The notes under the pieces: generated by a model
Databases searched by the model: none
What the model was told of the DNA's origin: nothing
The model's input: the letters and a program-made list of their open reading frames with translations, nothing else
Translations under genes and position numbers: made by a program
Assembly (NCBI GenBank): GCA_014871385.1
Contig: CM026431.1
Coordinates: 15,293,118-15,357,117, forward strand
Reading direction: 5' to 3'
Length of the DNA stretch: 64,000 bases
Source of the DNA: Ceratodon purpureus
Lineage: Eukaryota > Streptophyta > Bryopsida > Pseudoditrichales > Ditrichaceae
Shown: positions 22,868 to 34,294 of the stretch, piece by piece
Numbering within the stretch: position 1 is the first letter of the stretch
Layout: every line of letters starts with the position of its first letter

Positions 22868-24237
22868 ATAAAATAAGAATCGTACACTCGATCCTCTTAC
22901 AAGCATCACTCAAAAGCCGGCACAAATCTTGAGGTAGAATCCATTGCATCAGTAACGCATAACAGTACATGCCAAAATAAAATGCTACAATGAAACTCTG
23001 GCAAATATCTTCCTGTCCTCAACGAAACAACATCCTGTTTCAAACCAGACATCAGCTTTCACACGGTCAATCAGTCGATCTTACCCCAGCCCGAGGGTTG
23101 AGTCGCCCAGTCTGCCTCGCAGATGAAGCCATCTTCTCCAATCAAACGACCTTCCAAAAGCTCTCAATTCTGTACAAATTCAATCAGATCGAAGCACTCG
23201 CTTCAGTGACGTTCTCAATCCTTTACACTTCACACAAGTATCAAAACACCTCACCGAATACTCTGGGTCCTATGAAAACACTTTACCGAATGTCCTGAAT
23301 TCTTGAGATTCAACAGAATTAGCTTTATAAACTTCTAGACATGGTAAGGAAGACGGCCCTGAAGTTGCCTCTAGTTGGACCGGATCTTTGGATCTTCGGA
23401 TAGGTTGATGAATGCGCCGCTCACGAGAAGCACAAACAGACAGAACACCTACTACCAGAGTGAAGGGGCAGAATTGTTGCATGAATGGTTGCTGCGGTAT
23501 GAGAAGCATTGTTCGGCATGTCGAGAGTGCGCATCCGCAAGCCAAGTTATACGTGGTGGTCCTGGTAAGTGAGCAAGTGGAAAGGCCGACAAATACAAGT
23601 GTCCATGTCTGCTACTTGGCTGCTGTCTGGATCATAAACTCTGTGTACATCTCTTCCAATATATCTACCACTTTGCTATTTATTTTTTATTGCTACCCTC
23701 TGGGTGACGCTGGGTGGAAGCTTGGAAGTGACATCAGCACCTGATGTTGAAATACAGGAGGTGAAAGATCCATAAAACGAGGGAAACTTCTGCTCACTGA
23801 AATTGTTAAAGTGGAGGAGATTTTTTGTCTTGCTGAGCCATTTTGTGATGCACTAGCCTAGTGACAATGATTCGGGGGTCGGATGAGGCCAACTTCCAAC
23901 TTTTGGAGACCTTTCTATGCTTCTCATTTGGACTCCCGGGGATTGTGAGTCCATTACTCAAGCATCTCGATGATATTCATATATTTGTCTCTGAAGGGGC
24001 AAAGAGGAGTTGGAATCAGCGATTACAGAACTGGTTTATGGCATTTAGTGCAAATTCTACCTCCCACTTAGATGAGCAGTAACTTCTACTATCCATATTA
24101 TCAAAAATGAGAATTATCAATTTTGGCTAGTGAATGGCCTTCATTTCACAACATTTAGCTCAATTTTTTGATTTGGTGGCAATTTTGTTAAATTTAGCTA
24201 ATTTAGGGATCATTGATTGGAATGTAGAATGATGCAT
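22868..24237. other. PRISE upstream region (copy 1), no gene called
   Basis: About 1.37 kb between the PRISE start and the left transposon end, duplicated at 30735-32104. A short minus-strand frame at 23270-23545 could be leader exon sequence of the reductase, but nothing supports it beyond position. The second copy is cut off from the PRISE gene. Confidence 0.4.
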
Positions 24238-24279
24238 GGCATTAGGTGCAAAATCGGGTCACGAAAAGGCCGTGTAAGC
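24238..24279 (+). repeat. Left terminal inverted repeat, duplicated copy
   Basis: Identical to 32105-32146. It has no partner right end of its own before the duplication junction. Confidence 0.9.
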
Positions 24280-25188
24280 GGCACGTGAGAGAAAAAAACA
24301 GGCGCTGCCCGCGTACTTTTTGACGTGGCACAGCACATGCCACCGTGGTGCCAGCAACCGCCACGGGGGCTCGAACCAATGACCTCCGAGCGAGGCGTGT
24401 GGAGGGCACATCTACAGTGCCGGGCTGACAGCAGACTGGCGGAGCAAGGACCGGATCCCGAGCCGACTGCTCATGTTAGCAAACTTTCTGCCAGCACTTT
24501 GAACGAGGAAATTATGAGTCCGCGGTCCGCCCACCTACCTCCCCCACCGACGATGAGTGAGTGCCGAAGTTTTTGAACTTCGTAGGGAGAGTGAGTGCAG
24601 CCAGCAGGTGTTCGGCGCTACGGGAGAAGCGACGCACTTGGGAAATTGGTTGCAGCCAGCGGGAGTTGGGGCTGAGAGGATTCCAGCTGATTTGGGAGAG
24701 TGGGTGTGGGTTAGTGCGAAGGGAGAGACACGTGATTGTGGAAATTCGGTGCCGGCAGCAAGAGTTAGCACTTGCTGAGAGTTGACCAGGTGATTTGGGG
24801 TTGTGGGTGTTGTTCATGTAGCGAATTGTGCTTGAATAGTTACTTGCTGAATCAAGGTGGAAGTGCGGCTTTCTTCGCTGTCAACTCAATGTGCCGTTTG
24901 CTGCCAGCGAGCTACAAAACTAGGTAATTTTTTTTTCAATATGATCAATTCCCTGTCTTGACATGATCCAAGCTTTTCTGCCTCCTGGGGGCAACGTTGT
25001 GACTAGGCATGAATTCCTCAAACTTCATCTCTGATTACAAACTCAGGATTTTGCTCTCCTCAAGTGCTTAAACTATGCAAATTTGATTTTCTCTGTGCTG
25101 GCAGCATGTTTCCTCGCCTTGGTTGGTACGAAAGGGAGGTGTTATAGTTCATTTCTGTGTCTCCCAATACCTTGGGGTTTAGGGAAGC

Positions 25189-26427
25189 ATGGCCAGACAG
25201 CCAAAATCGATAGTTCAGAGCGTAATTTTGCACAACGATCAAGACGTCCACGGCAATTGGATCCCAATGAGGCTGGACCAGGATTCGTGGGTTCTGCTGC
25301 AACCAAAGTCGAAAGGGCCTTGGAGTAGAGAGGCAAGGCGGCATGGTGGAGATAATTTTCGAGGGGCCTTCAAGGCTCAGATCGTGGATTTCTCATGGAC
25401 ACATGGTGTGCGTGGAGCAAGCAACCTGGATAAGGTGTTTGTGCGGCATGCGTATCAGCCTCGCCAATTAAGTTTGGATCCCGCTGTGGCAGCAAGTAGG
25501 CAATGCACGGCAAACTACCTATACTCCTCGCACTTTGATGATTGGGTGCACCCCACGTCTATCATCAGTCCCATTCTTGTGCTCCATGCAGAGATTGGGG
25601 AGGCGACGCGGAATGGTCGAAGCCATACAGACTTGTTGGACACGGGTACATTCTTCCTTCGTGGCGTATATTTTCCCCCCGTAGAGCCTACGTTGTACGG
25701 GAGGATAGAACCAATCCCGCTCCCTGGTTTCAACGACGTGGAGTGGCCTTTGCCAGACATGCACACCTCCGAAGCCTTCAGGACGAAGCTGACAGCAGAT
25801 TTTTCGAATGCGATGAAAGCGTCCACTGGCAGTAGTTTCGCCCATGAGCAATGGTTTATGCCTGTCCACGTTATGGTGGACTTGTTTGCGATCACATGTG
25901 ACAGCATTCGGCGGACTCCTACACTCTTCGTTCTACACTCTCTGTCGGAGGCACTCCTAAGTAGTCTGATGAATCCAGGATGGGCTGAGAAGTTTCACAT
26001 TGGCCAGGATGTTATCAAGTGCGTTGTGAATAGGTCCAGCGTTGTCTTCAGGTACCATGTGGGCAGGCAAACACTATACACCAGGTTCCAGTATACAAGG
26101 TTTCGGGGTGCTGCCAACAACAGATGGAATGCGATTGACCATCTACCAGAGGTGGAGATGGTAGAAGTCTGCTGTACATTTAGAGGGAGACCAATGCCAG
26201 CATTTGAAGTGGGCAAGGACTGGCCTGTATCCCACTTGCGCCATGAAATTGCAATGACGCTCGGAGACGATGATCCCAAAGAGTACAACATGGTTCTGGT
26301 GGAAGCAGACGGTTCACGTGAAAAAAAGGTACATGTAAGCAACATCACCCCATTGGTTTTAGATATGGAAGGTGCTGCTGCTTGGTATCAGCATAATTGT
26401 ACTAACGCATTTTGTTGGAGGCATTGA
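25189..26427 (+). CDS. Transposon orphan protein, 412 aa (copy 1)
   Basis: An uninterrupted frame with a true ATG, encoding the same protein as the frame at 33056-34294. I do not recognise the family. Visible features: a basic N-terminus, a middle part rich in aromatic residues and Asp (HFDDWVHPTSII, PLPGFNDVEWPLPD), Arg/Tyr-rich stretches (TRFQYTRFRGAANNRW) and a C-terminal 70 residues (about 325-395) whose alternating pattern could be a beta-grasp/ubiquitin-like fold, which is weak. The upstream region may hold a leader intron (GTAATT at about 24922 to GGCAG at about 25104). It is transcribed toward the RING-like gene (convergent). It probably helps transposition or counters host silencing, which is inference from context only. 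Confidence 0.7.
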   Translation: MARQPKSIVQSVILHNDQDVHGNWIPMRLDQDSWVLLQPKSKGPWSREARRHGGDNFRGAFKAQIVDFSWTHGVRGASNLDKVFVRHAYQPRQLSLDPAVAASRQCTANYLYSSHFDDWVHPTSIISPILVLHAEIGEATRNGRSHTDLLDTGTFFLRGVYFPPVEPTLYGRIEPIPLPGFNDVEWPLPDMHTSEAFRTKLTADFSNAMKASTGSSFAHEQWFMPVHVMVDLFAITCDSIRRTPTLFVLHSLSEALLSSLMNPGWAEKFHIGQDVIKCVVNRSSVVFRYHVGRQTLYTRFQYTRFRGAANNRWNAIDHLPEVEMVEVCCTFRGRPMPAFEVGKDWPVSHLRHEIAMTLGDDDPKEYNMVLVEADGSREKKVHVSNITPLVLDMEGAAAWYQHNCTNAFCWRH

Positions 26428-27076
26428 TGTAGATCAACATACGTAATGAGAGGCGTGTACTTCTTGGTGAGGTGGCGGTTCCCAAAACCATCAAGATAGT
26501 GGAGGTGTAGGACAACAACGTTTTCACCACGGCATTAAGGTGATCTATTAGTGTCTTCACAAGTCTGCCTACAGTATTTGAGATGACTCCATGTTTCACT
26601 AGACCAATGCCAGAATGATTATTTACACTTGTAAGGGACTATGCTTTGTGCTTGACACATCATGTATGGTACATATATGGTCAATCATGTAACCTTCCCC
26701 CTTGATGAATGAAAGTCTTCTTCTAGAACATGTTGCTGTCAGCACACATTAGGGTTCACGACCAAGGCGACTTCCGTACCATCACGACCAATGTGGCAGC
26801 CACATGTACAAGATAGAAATAAAAAAGGATAACATTCATCCTAAGTATCGAAAAAAAATGAGGTTCGGTTTTTTTAAAGTCTGACCCCAACCCCCCCCCC
26901 CCCCCCCCCCAATCGGAACTACTTACACACTGCTGCCAGCAACTACTTGCTGGCACCGCAGCTGTGAAAATAGAGTCGAAAATCAGGGCAGCAAATGCAA
27001 ATGCAACGTGGCACAAACTAATAGCCACTAATACTAATCCGCTATGGCACTATGAACCAAAAAAAAACCACAGACT

Positions 27077-28986
27077 CTAAGCCTCTACTGAGGTCGCGAT
27101 GGCATCAACCAGCTTCTCCAGGGCAGCTCCAGCCGGGTCTTGAGATGTCCCCTTGGACTCGGTGGTACTGGAGCTGAGTCCACCACCATGAGTGGCTGTG
27201 TCCTCGGCCTCCTGGCGTGGAGGGGCTTGTGTCCCCCGCTGGAAGCTGAGGTCATCTGACTTATGGGTGCTCGCAACACCATCGCCATCCCCTCCATCTG
27301 CTGGCAGCACGGCCGCGGATACCAGGGGCTGAGCGGAGATCTTGGCGATGACATACGGACCCGAAGCCTCGGACTCCTCCAGAAAGCAAGTCTTCTTCTT
27401 GACTTGGTTTTCCTCCCCCAAAGGAGGAGAAGAGCGCTCAGCGGCCCTCTTGCTGCCAGCAACGGGGCTCTGGAGGTCTGGTGCTCCTACCTCGGACTTG
27501 AGAACCTCAAGGAGGTGCTGCAGCTCCGCTTGAGCCGACTCATGCAATGGAAATCCCCATTGCCCAAGCCACCCCCACTCAAGGAGGGGCAGCAACGGCT
27601 ACACTTGGCGTCAAGGGAGAAGACAACCTCAAACATGCAATGTGGGTGTGCCAAGCAGCCGCAGTTCAAGGGTACACAAACGGCGTCAACAAAGTACCGT
27701 GCACAGAAGGGGCAAGGGTCGGAAACTTGAATGGGGAGGGCTCGAAACTCGGATGGCAGGTGTGGGAGCACACTCTTCGGGCGAATGAATGCCGCTGCCA
27801 GCTCCAGGGTCATGATCTCCACGCTAAGAGCACCAATCTCGGCCTTGCACCTCTCTATGTCCCCCATCAATGCATCCATCTGCTTCTCCTTGTTGTCAAT
27901 GCGAAGCTGGGCTTCTTCGACAGCCTTGCTCGCATTGGCCATCTGATCACTACCTAGACGGGCCAGAGCATCCAATCGCTTCTTCTCTGCCGTGTTGCCA
28001 GCGGCCGCGGCTATCTTGCTGGCAGCACGGTGGGCAGCAATCTCCTCATAGAACCGGCCCTCCTCATCCTCCTTCTCCTGCATAAAGGTCTTCTGGTTCT
28101 TGATATCTCCAAGAAACAACTCCCTCTGAGCCTCCTTCTTCGCGAGGTCGGCCTGAAATCTTGCCTTCTTGGCCCTGGCTTGGTCCAGCTTCGCCTTCGG
28201 GTCCGTGCTGGGTCGGTCTTCATCCTTGCTGCCAGCAAGTGAAGACTTGGGCAAGCTCTCCTCCTCAGTGATCAAGGGCGCCTTTGACTTGAGCTGGCTT
28301 CGAGTGCGACCCCGAGCTCCCTCTGCTGCAGGCGCTCCCTTGCTGCTGCTCCTCGTAACAAGGACCCCGTGGCTAGGTCCAATGCCGACTCCCTCAATGG
28401 CCATGACCGTGTTGCCAGCAGAGGGTCTGTCGTCGATGTGGCCAGCGAGCACGTCAATGAGGGCCTCGATTTGCTCTCTGAAGGCTGGAGGTGTGAGCTT
28501 GAGAGGGTTGCGGGCATCTTTCTTATCACGTGCCTTCTGCAAGGTTGCGGCTTTCTCTGCCCAGTTGACGTCTTGGCCCAGCTCGAAGGTCAGATGACAG
28601 CCTCGAAGGAAGGAGGTACCAAATGTCCCGTTGTCAGGGCCTTCACCTCCATACACCTTCGCATGCTGGAGTGTGTAAGCCTCGATAGCCTGCTTGTCAG
28701 TGCAGTCAGCAATGTGGTGGCGCCCTCCATGTCGTTCCGGCCAACTCTTAATGAACAAGGATTTCTTGCATACCTTGTCACTACTGAGCTCGGTGAAGGA
28801 TATCCCTTTCTTGCAGAGCCCAAGTGCACGGTTGAAGAAATCGACGTCGTAGTTTGCGCTCTTCCTACCAAGAAGAAAGGGCGCAATCACCACAGCCTTG
28901 TCCGCCACATCCTGCGGTAGAGCCTTCAGGTCGAAAGGGAGGTCCCACTGCGTGAGAACACCGTCGTCCTTGCTGCCAGCAACCAT
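27077..28986 (-). CDS. Coiled-coil and RING-like transposon protein (copy 1)
   Basis: From ATG at 28986 (GCAGCCATGG, just after a likely 3' splice site TTGTGTTGCAG) a 499-residue frame runs to 27487. The N-terminal 160 residues are unrecognised. A linker follows, then a long coiled coil (about 264-397). A Cys/His cluster at about 425-465 has RING-like spacing: C-x2-C, C-x-C-x2-H-x2-C, C-x2-C (CPFC, CGCLAHPHC, CSRC). Just after it the frame ends at 27487, but another frame continues to 27077 (about 150 more residues, Ser/Ala/Gly-rich). A 50-nt GT-AG intron near 27530-27585, or a frameshift, would join them. The peptide AGSK recurs three times because the palindrome motif is read in one frame. 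A ubiquitin-ligase or DNA-binding accessory role is possible. Confidence 0.68.
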
Positions 28987-29529
28987 GGCTGCAACACAAC
29001 CACAAGTTAGTGCTGATAGACAATTATCCACTACCGGAACTCTCTAACTTCGAAGTAGACGAACGGTAAAATAGACGCGGGAAATGCTTACCCCAGATTT
29101 GCTGACAGCAAAGACTGTAGCTAAAACAATGCCTCTGGCTTCCTGCATATAGTTCATAGAATCTTTCGGATAGACACACCTACCTATTACTACTCACGCG
29201 TGCTACACTATGTCACTTACAGCAGACTGAGCTCACGACTTCTTGGGTAGCTGAGAGTGCAACCAAAGACAGAAAATCGCATTAGAGTAGGGGGTTTACC
29301 TCAATGTTGCCGCGCCCCTTCAGCTCCTTCCTTCGCTCTGAGGTTGTTGTCCCTCCCACACCGACTTCGCTGCGCCGCACCCCTGTCTCGAGCGCCCTTC
29401 CGCAGCACCCTTATGCCCACAATCCGCTCTCAGCAGACCCCTCTCAGCTTCGTCCCGCCTTCCTTTACCTCCGTCTCTCCCCCATCAGCTCTCTCCTCCT
29501 TCAACCCCCTTCGTCCCCTTACTACCGAC

Positions 29530-29705
29530 CCTCGTTCCCGAAGCTCTGACTGTGTGACCCTCAATCTCCGAGCTCCGACTATGCGACCCTCAATCTCCGA
29601 GCTCGAACCGTGCTACCCTCGTTCCCCAAGCTCGGACTGTGCGGCCCTCAATCTCGAAGCTCACACTGTGCGACCCTCGATCTCAAAGCTCGGACTGTCC
29701 CTCAA
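29530..29705 (+). repeat. 29-bp minisatellite (copy 1)
   Basis: About six imperfect units of the form GAGCTCNGACTGTGCGACCC followed by TCAATCTCC. The open frame across it (29257-29907) is a Ser/Pro/Arg-rich repeat translation with no domain and is not called as a gene. Confidence 0.8.
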
Positions 29706-29769
29706 GTTCCCTCACCTCGACTCCTCGCGACCTTCTACGCTTCAACCGCACCAGTGTTGCTGCCAGCAA

Positions 29770-29861
29770 CGGTGTCAAGAGAGGAGGAGAGGAGCGCAGT
29801 TGCCCCTCTTGACACCGCGCGGGTTTGGATGCCGCGGTCATGGGTGTTTGACCGCGGCATC
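29770..29861. repeat. Two adjacent perfect stem-loops (copy 1)
   Basis: Stem 1: CGGTGTCAAGAG at 29770-29781 pairs with CTCTTGACACCG at 29806-29817 (12 bp, 24-nt loop). Stem 2: GATGCCGCGGTCA at 29828-29840 pairs with TGACCGCGGCATC at 29849-29861 (13 bp, 8-nt loop). They directly follow an exact palindrome copy at 29757-29769 and precede the A-rich tract. Confidence 0.9.
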
Positions 29862-29919
29862 AATGTACTCCCCCGCTCAATCGGTCCCATCACATTTATG
29901 GCTTTAAAAAAATATCATC

Positions 29920-30726
29920 AATTCGGAAAATAGCGGAAGATATTGGAAATTTTTTTATATAAAACCAAAAAATAAATTTAAAAAAAAGTAATAATAAGGA
30001 GAAAATATAAAAATAAGATGAGAAAAATAAATTAAAAATAAAAAGAAAAAAACCCAAAAAACAAATGATGAAAACAAAGAGAAGAGAATAATCTGAAATT
30101 GGAAGGAAAACCAAGTGAAAATAAAAACCGTAATGAAAATAAAACCTTACTCGCCAATTTTAGAAATACTGGACTTTGGGAAAAAATAAGAAAAGTTGGA
30201 AAACTAACTAGATTCAAAAATGAAAAGGAAGAAAAATAAAAATAAAAAAACTAAATAGAAACCAAAATATAAATAGGTCTAAAATAATGATTGGTGGGAA
30301 AATTAAATAAAATTGGTGGGAAAATTAAATAAACACCAAATGAAAATAAAACCTTACTCGGCAATTTTAAAAATGCTTGACTATTAGAAAAAAATAAGAG
30401 AAGTCGGGAAACTAACTAAATCTAAAAATGAAAAGGAAAATAAATAAACATAAAAACATAAATTAGTAAGTTAGTAACCAAAAGAAGAAAAGGTTTAAAA
30501 TAATAATCTGTGGGGAAAAAAAAAAATGGAGACATAATCAAAACCAAATGAAATTTAACCCTTGTTTAGCGATTTCAAAAACACTTACATGCGCAGGAAT
30601 AAAAATCTAAACAAAAGAAAACCTTAAATAATGAAGGATTAGGGAGATGTCCAAAATCTATATGGAAAAAGAATTAAATGAAGATAAAAGTAATTGAAAA
30701 AAAAAATGGAAAGGGAGAAAAAAGAA
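29920..30726 (+). repeat. A-rich tract with degenerate 206-bp repeats (copy 1)
   Basis: Strong A/purine bias on the plus strand. The phrase AAAACCTTACTCG recurs at about 30141 and 30348, and a weaker form (AACCCTTGTTTAGCG) near 30557, giving a period of about 206 bp; GATTGGTGGGAAAATTAAAT also recurs. No gene. Confidence 0.75.
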
Positions 30727-32104
30727 TCGTACACATAAAATAAGAATCGTACACTCGATCCTCTTACAAGCATCACTCAAAAGCCGGCACAAATCTTGAG
30801 GTAGAATCCATTGCATCAGTAACGCATAACAGTACATGCCAAAATAAAATGCTACAATGAAACTCTGGCAAATATCTTCCTGTCCTCAACGAAACAACAT
30901 CCTGTTTCAAACCAGACATCAGCTTTCACACGGTCAATCAGTCGATCTTACCCCAGCCCGAGGGTTGAGTCGCCCAGTCTGCCTCGCAGATGAAGCCATC
31001 TTCTCCAATCAAACGACCTTCCAAAAGCTCTCAATTCTGTACAAATTCAATCAGATCGAAGCACTCGCTTCAGTGACGTTCTCAATCCTTTACACTTCAC
31101 ACTAGTATCAAAACACCTCACCGAATACTCTGGGTCCTATGAAAACACTTTACCGAATGTCCTGAATTCTTGAGATTCAACAGAATTAGCTTTATAAACT
31201 TCTAGACATGGTAAGGAAGACGGCCCTGAAGTTGCCTCTAGTTGGACCGGATCTTTGGATCTTCGGATAGGTTGATGAATGCGCCGCTCACGAGAAGCAC
31301 AAACAGACAGAACACCTACTACCAGAGTGAAGGGGCAGAATTGTTGCATGAATGGTTGCTGCGGTATGAGAAGCATTGTTCGGCATGTCGAGAGTGCGCA
31401 TCCGCAAGCCAAGTTATACGTGGTGGTCCTGGTAAGTGAGCAAGTGGAAAGGCCGACAAATACAAGTGTCCATGTCTGCTACTTGGCTGCTGTCTGGATC
31501 ATAAACTCTGTGTACATCTCTTCCAATATATCTACCACTTTGCTATTTATTTTTTATTGCTACCCTCTGGGTGACGCTGGGTGGAAGCTTGGAAGTGACA
31601 TCAGCACCTGATGTTGAAATACAGGAGGTGAAAGATCCATAAAACGAGGGAAACTTCTGCTCACTGAAATTGTTAAAGTGGAGGAGATTTTTTGTCTTGC
31701 TGAGCCATTTTGTGATGCACTAGCCTAGTGACAATGATTCGGGGGTCGGATGAGGCCAACTTCCAACTTTTGGAGACCTTTCTATGCTTCTCATTTGGAC
31801 TCCCGGGGATTGTGAGTCCATTACTCAAGCATCTCGATGATATTCATATATTTGTCTCTGAAGGGGCAAAGAGGAGTTGGAATCAGCGATTACAGAACTG
31901 GTTTATGGCATTTAGTGCAAATTCTACCTCCCACTTAGATGAGCAGTAACTTCTACTATCCATATTATCAAAAATGAGAATTATCAATTTTGGCTAGTGA
32001 ATGGCCTTCATTTCACAACATTTAGCTCAATTTTTTGATTTGGTGGCAATTTTGTTAAATTTAGCTAATTTAGGGATCATTGATTGGAATGTAGAATGAT
32101 GCAT

Positions 32105-32146
32105 GGCATTAGGTGCAAAATCGGGTCACGAAAAGGCCGTGTAAGC
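32105..32146 (+). repeat. Left terminal inverted repeat of the large transposon
   Basis: Starts GGCATTAGGTGCAAAATC and ends GGCCGTGTAAGC. It pairs with 43998-44039 with mismatches at positions 8, 18 and 25 only. An identical copy lies at 24238-24279. Confidence 0.92.
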
Positions 32147-33055
32147 GGCACGTGAGAGAAAAAAACAGGCGCTGCCCGCGTACTTTTTGACGTGGCACAG
32201 CACATGCCACCGTGGTGCCAGCAACCGCCACGGGGGCTCGAACCAATGACCTCCGAGCGAGGCGTGTGGAGGGCACATCTACAGTGCCGGGCTGACAGCA
32301 GACTGGCGGAGCAAGGACCGGATCCCGAGCCGACTGCTCATGTTAGCAAACTTTCTGCCAGCACTTTGAACGAGGAAATTATGAGTCCGCGGTCCGCCCA
32401 CCTACCTCCCCCACCGACGATGAGTGAGTGCCGAAGTTTTTGAACTTCGTAGGGAGAGTGAGTGCAGCCAGCAGGTGTTCGGCGCTACGGGAGAAGCGAC
32501 GCACTTGGGAAATTGGTTGCAGCCAGCGGGAGTTGGGGCTGAGAGGATTCCAGCTGATTTGGGAGAGTGGGTGTGGGTTAGTGCGAAGGGAGAGACACGT
32601 GATTGTGGAAATTCGGTGCCGGCAGCAAGAGTTAGCACTTGCTGAGAGTTGACCAGGTGATTTGGGGTTGTGGGTGTTGTTCATGTAGCGAATTGTGCTT
32701 GAATAGTTACTTGCTGAATCAAGGTGGAAGTGCGGCTTTCTTCGCTGTCAACTCAATGTGCCGTTTGCTGCCAGCGAGCTACAAAACTAGGTAATTTTTT
32801 TTTCAATATGATCAATTCCCTGTCTTGACATGATCCAAGCTTTTCTGCCTCCTGGGGGCAACGTTGTGACTAGGCATGAATTCCTCAAACTTCATCTCTG
32901 ATTACAAACTCAGGATTTTGCTCTCCTCAAGTGCTTAAACTATGCAAATTTGATTTTCTCTGTGCTGGCAGCATGTTTCCTCGCCTTGGTTGGTACGAAA
33001 GGGAGGTGTTATAGTTCATTTCTGTGTCTCCCAATACCTTGGGGTTTAGGGAAGC

Positions 33056-34294
33056 ATGGCCAGACAGCCAAAATCGATAGTTCAGAGCGTAATTTTGCAC
33101 AACGATCAAGACGTCCACGGCAATTGGATCCCAATGAGGCTGGACCAGGATTCGTGGGTTCTGCTGCAACCAAAGTCGAAAGGGCCTTGGAGTAGAGAGG
33201 CAAGGCGGCATGGTGGAGATAATTTTCGAGGGGCCTTCAAGGCTCAGATCGTGGATTTCTCATGGACACATGGTGTGCGTGGAGCAAGCAACCTGGATAA
33301 GGTGTTTGTGCGGCATGCGTATCAGCCTCGCCAATTAAGTTTGGATCCCGCTGTGGCAGCAAGTAGGCAATGCACGGCAAACTACCTATACTCCTCGCAC
33401 TTTGATGATTGGGTGCACCCCACGTCTATCATCAGTCCCATTCTTGTGCTCCATGCAGAGATTGGGGAGGCGACGCGGAATGGTCGAAGCCATACAGACT
33501 TGTTGGACACGGGTACATTCTTCCTTCGTGGCGTATATTTTCCCCCCGTAGAGCCTACGTTGTACGGGAGGATAGAACCAATCCCGCTCCCTGGTTTCAA
33601 CGACGTGGAGTGGCCTTTGCCAGACATGCACACCTCCGAAGCCTTCAGGACGAAGCTGACAGCAGATTTTTCGAATGCGATGAAAGCGTCCACTGGCAGT
33701 AGTTTCGCCCATGAGCAATGGTTTATGCCTGTCCACGTTATGGTGGACTTGTTTGCGATCACATGTGACAGCATTCGGCGGACTCCTACACTCTTCGTTC
33801 TACACTCTCTGTCGGAGGCACTCCTAAGTAGTCTGATGAATCCAGGATGGGCTGAGAAGTTTCACATTGGCCAGGATGTTATCAAGTGCGTTGTGAATAG
33901 GTCCAGCGTTGTCTTCAGGTACCATGTGGGCAGGCAAACACTATACACCAGGTTCCAGTATACAAGGTTTCGGGGTGCTGCCAACAACAGATGGAATGCG
34001 ATTGACCATCTACCAGAGGTGGAGATGGTAGAAGTCTGCTGTACATTTAGAGGGAGACCAATGCCAGCATTTGAAGTGGGCAAGGACTGGCCTGTATCCC
34101 ACTTGCGCCATGAAATTGCAATGACGCTCGGAGACGATGATCCCAAAGAGTACAACATGGTTCTGGTGGAAGCAGACGGTTCACGTGAAAAAAAGGTACA
34201 TGTAAGCAACATCACCCCATTGGTTTTAGATATGGAAGGTGCTGCTGCTTGGTATCAGCATAATTGTACTAACGCATTTTGTTGGAGGCATTGA
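33056..34294 (+). CDS. Transposon orphan protein, 412 aa (copy 2, in the full element)
   Basis: Same predicted protein as the frame at 25189-26427. It lies 0.9 kb inside the left end of the full-length element. The lack of any disabling difference between the copies reflects the very recent duplication and does not prove selection. The ATG context (GAAGCATGG) is good. There is no hydrophobic segment long enough for a membrane span, so a nuclear or cytosolic protein is likely. No homologous family is known to me. Confidence 0.72.
   Translation: MARQPKSIVQSVILHNDQDVHGNWIPMRLDQDSWVLLQPKSKGPWSREARRHGGDNFRGAFKAQIVDFSWTHGVRGASNLDKVFVRHAYQPRQLSLDPAVAASRQCTANYLYSSHFDDWVHPTSIISPILVLHAEIGEATRNGRSHTDLLDTGTFFLRGVYFPPVEPTLYGRIEPIPLPGFNDVEWPLPDMHTSEAFRTKLTADFSNAMKASTGSSFAHEQWFMPVHVMVDLFAITCDSIRRTPTLFVLHSLSEALLSSLMNPGWAEKFHIGQDVIKCVVNRSSVVFRYHVGRQTLYTRFQYTRFRGAANNRWNAIDHLPEVEMVEVCCTFRGRPMPAFEVGKDWPVSHLRHEIAMTLGDDDPKEYNMVLVEADGSREKKVHVSNITPLVLDMEGAAAWYQHNCTNAFCWRH

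Larger units (their letters stand above)
22867..30726 (+). repeat. Large tandem duplication, copy 1 (7860 bp)
   Basis: This block is repeated almost base for base at 30734-38598. I noticed only one substitution (A at 23236 against T at 31103) and a homopolymer difference (20 C at 26891-26910 against 25 C at 34758-34782), which shifts the offset from 7867 to 7872. It contains 1.37 kb of PRISE upstream DNA plus the left 6.49 kb of the large transposon. Confidence 0.97.
24238..30726 (-). mobile_element. Same large transposon, left-end fragment (copy 1)
   Basis: Carries the left 42-bp end (24238-24279), the 412-aa frame, the RING-like gene and part of the A-rich tract. It stops at the duplication junction and therefore lacks the transposase-like gene and the right end. 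It arose by tandem duplication of the full element's left part, not by a separate insertion. Confidence 0.85.

Noticed and set aside
27487..29031. The start of the RING-like protein at 29031
   Set aside because: That codon is GTG; the first good ATG is at 28986, right after a likely 3' splice site.
29257..29907. A 216-codon plus-strand frame (and its copy at 37129-37779)
   Set aside because: It reads through the 29-bp minisatellite and the stem-loops, is Ser/Pro/Arg-rich and shows no domain; a repeat translation is the simpler explanation.
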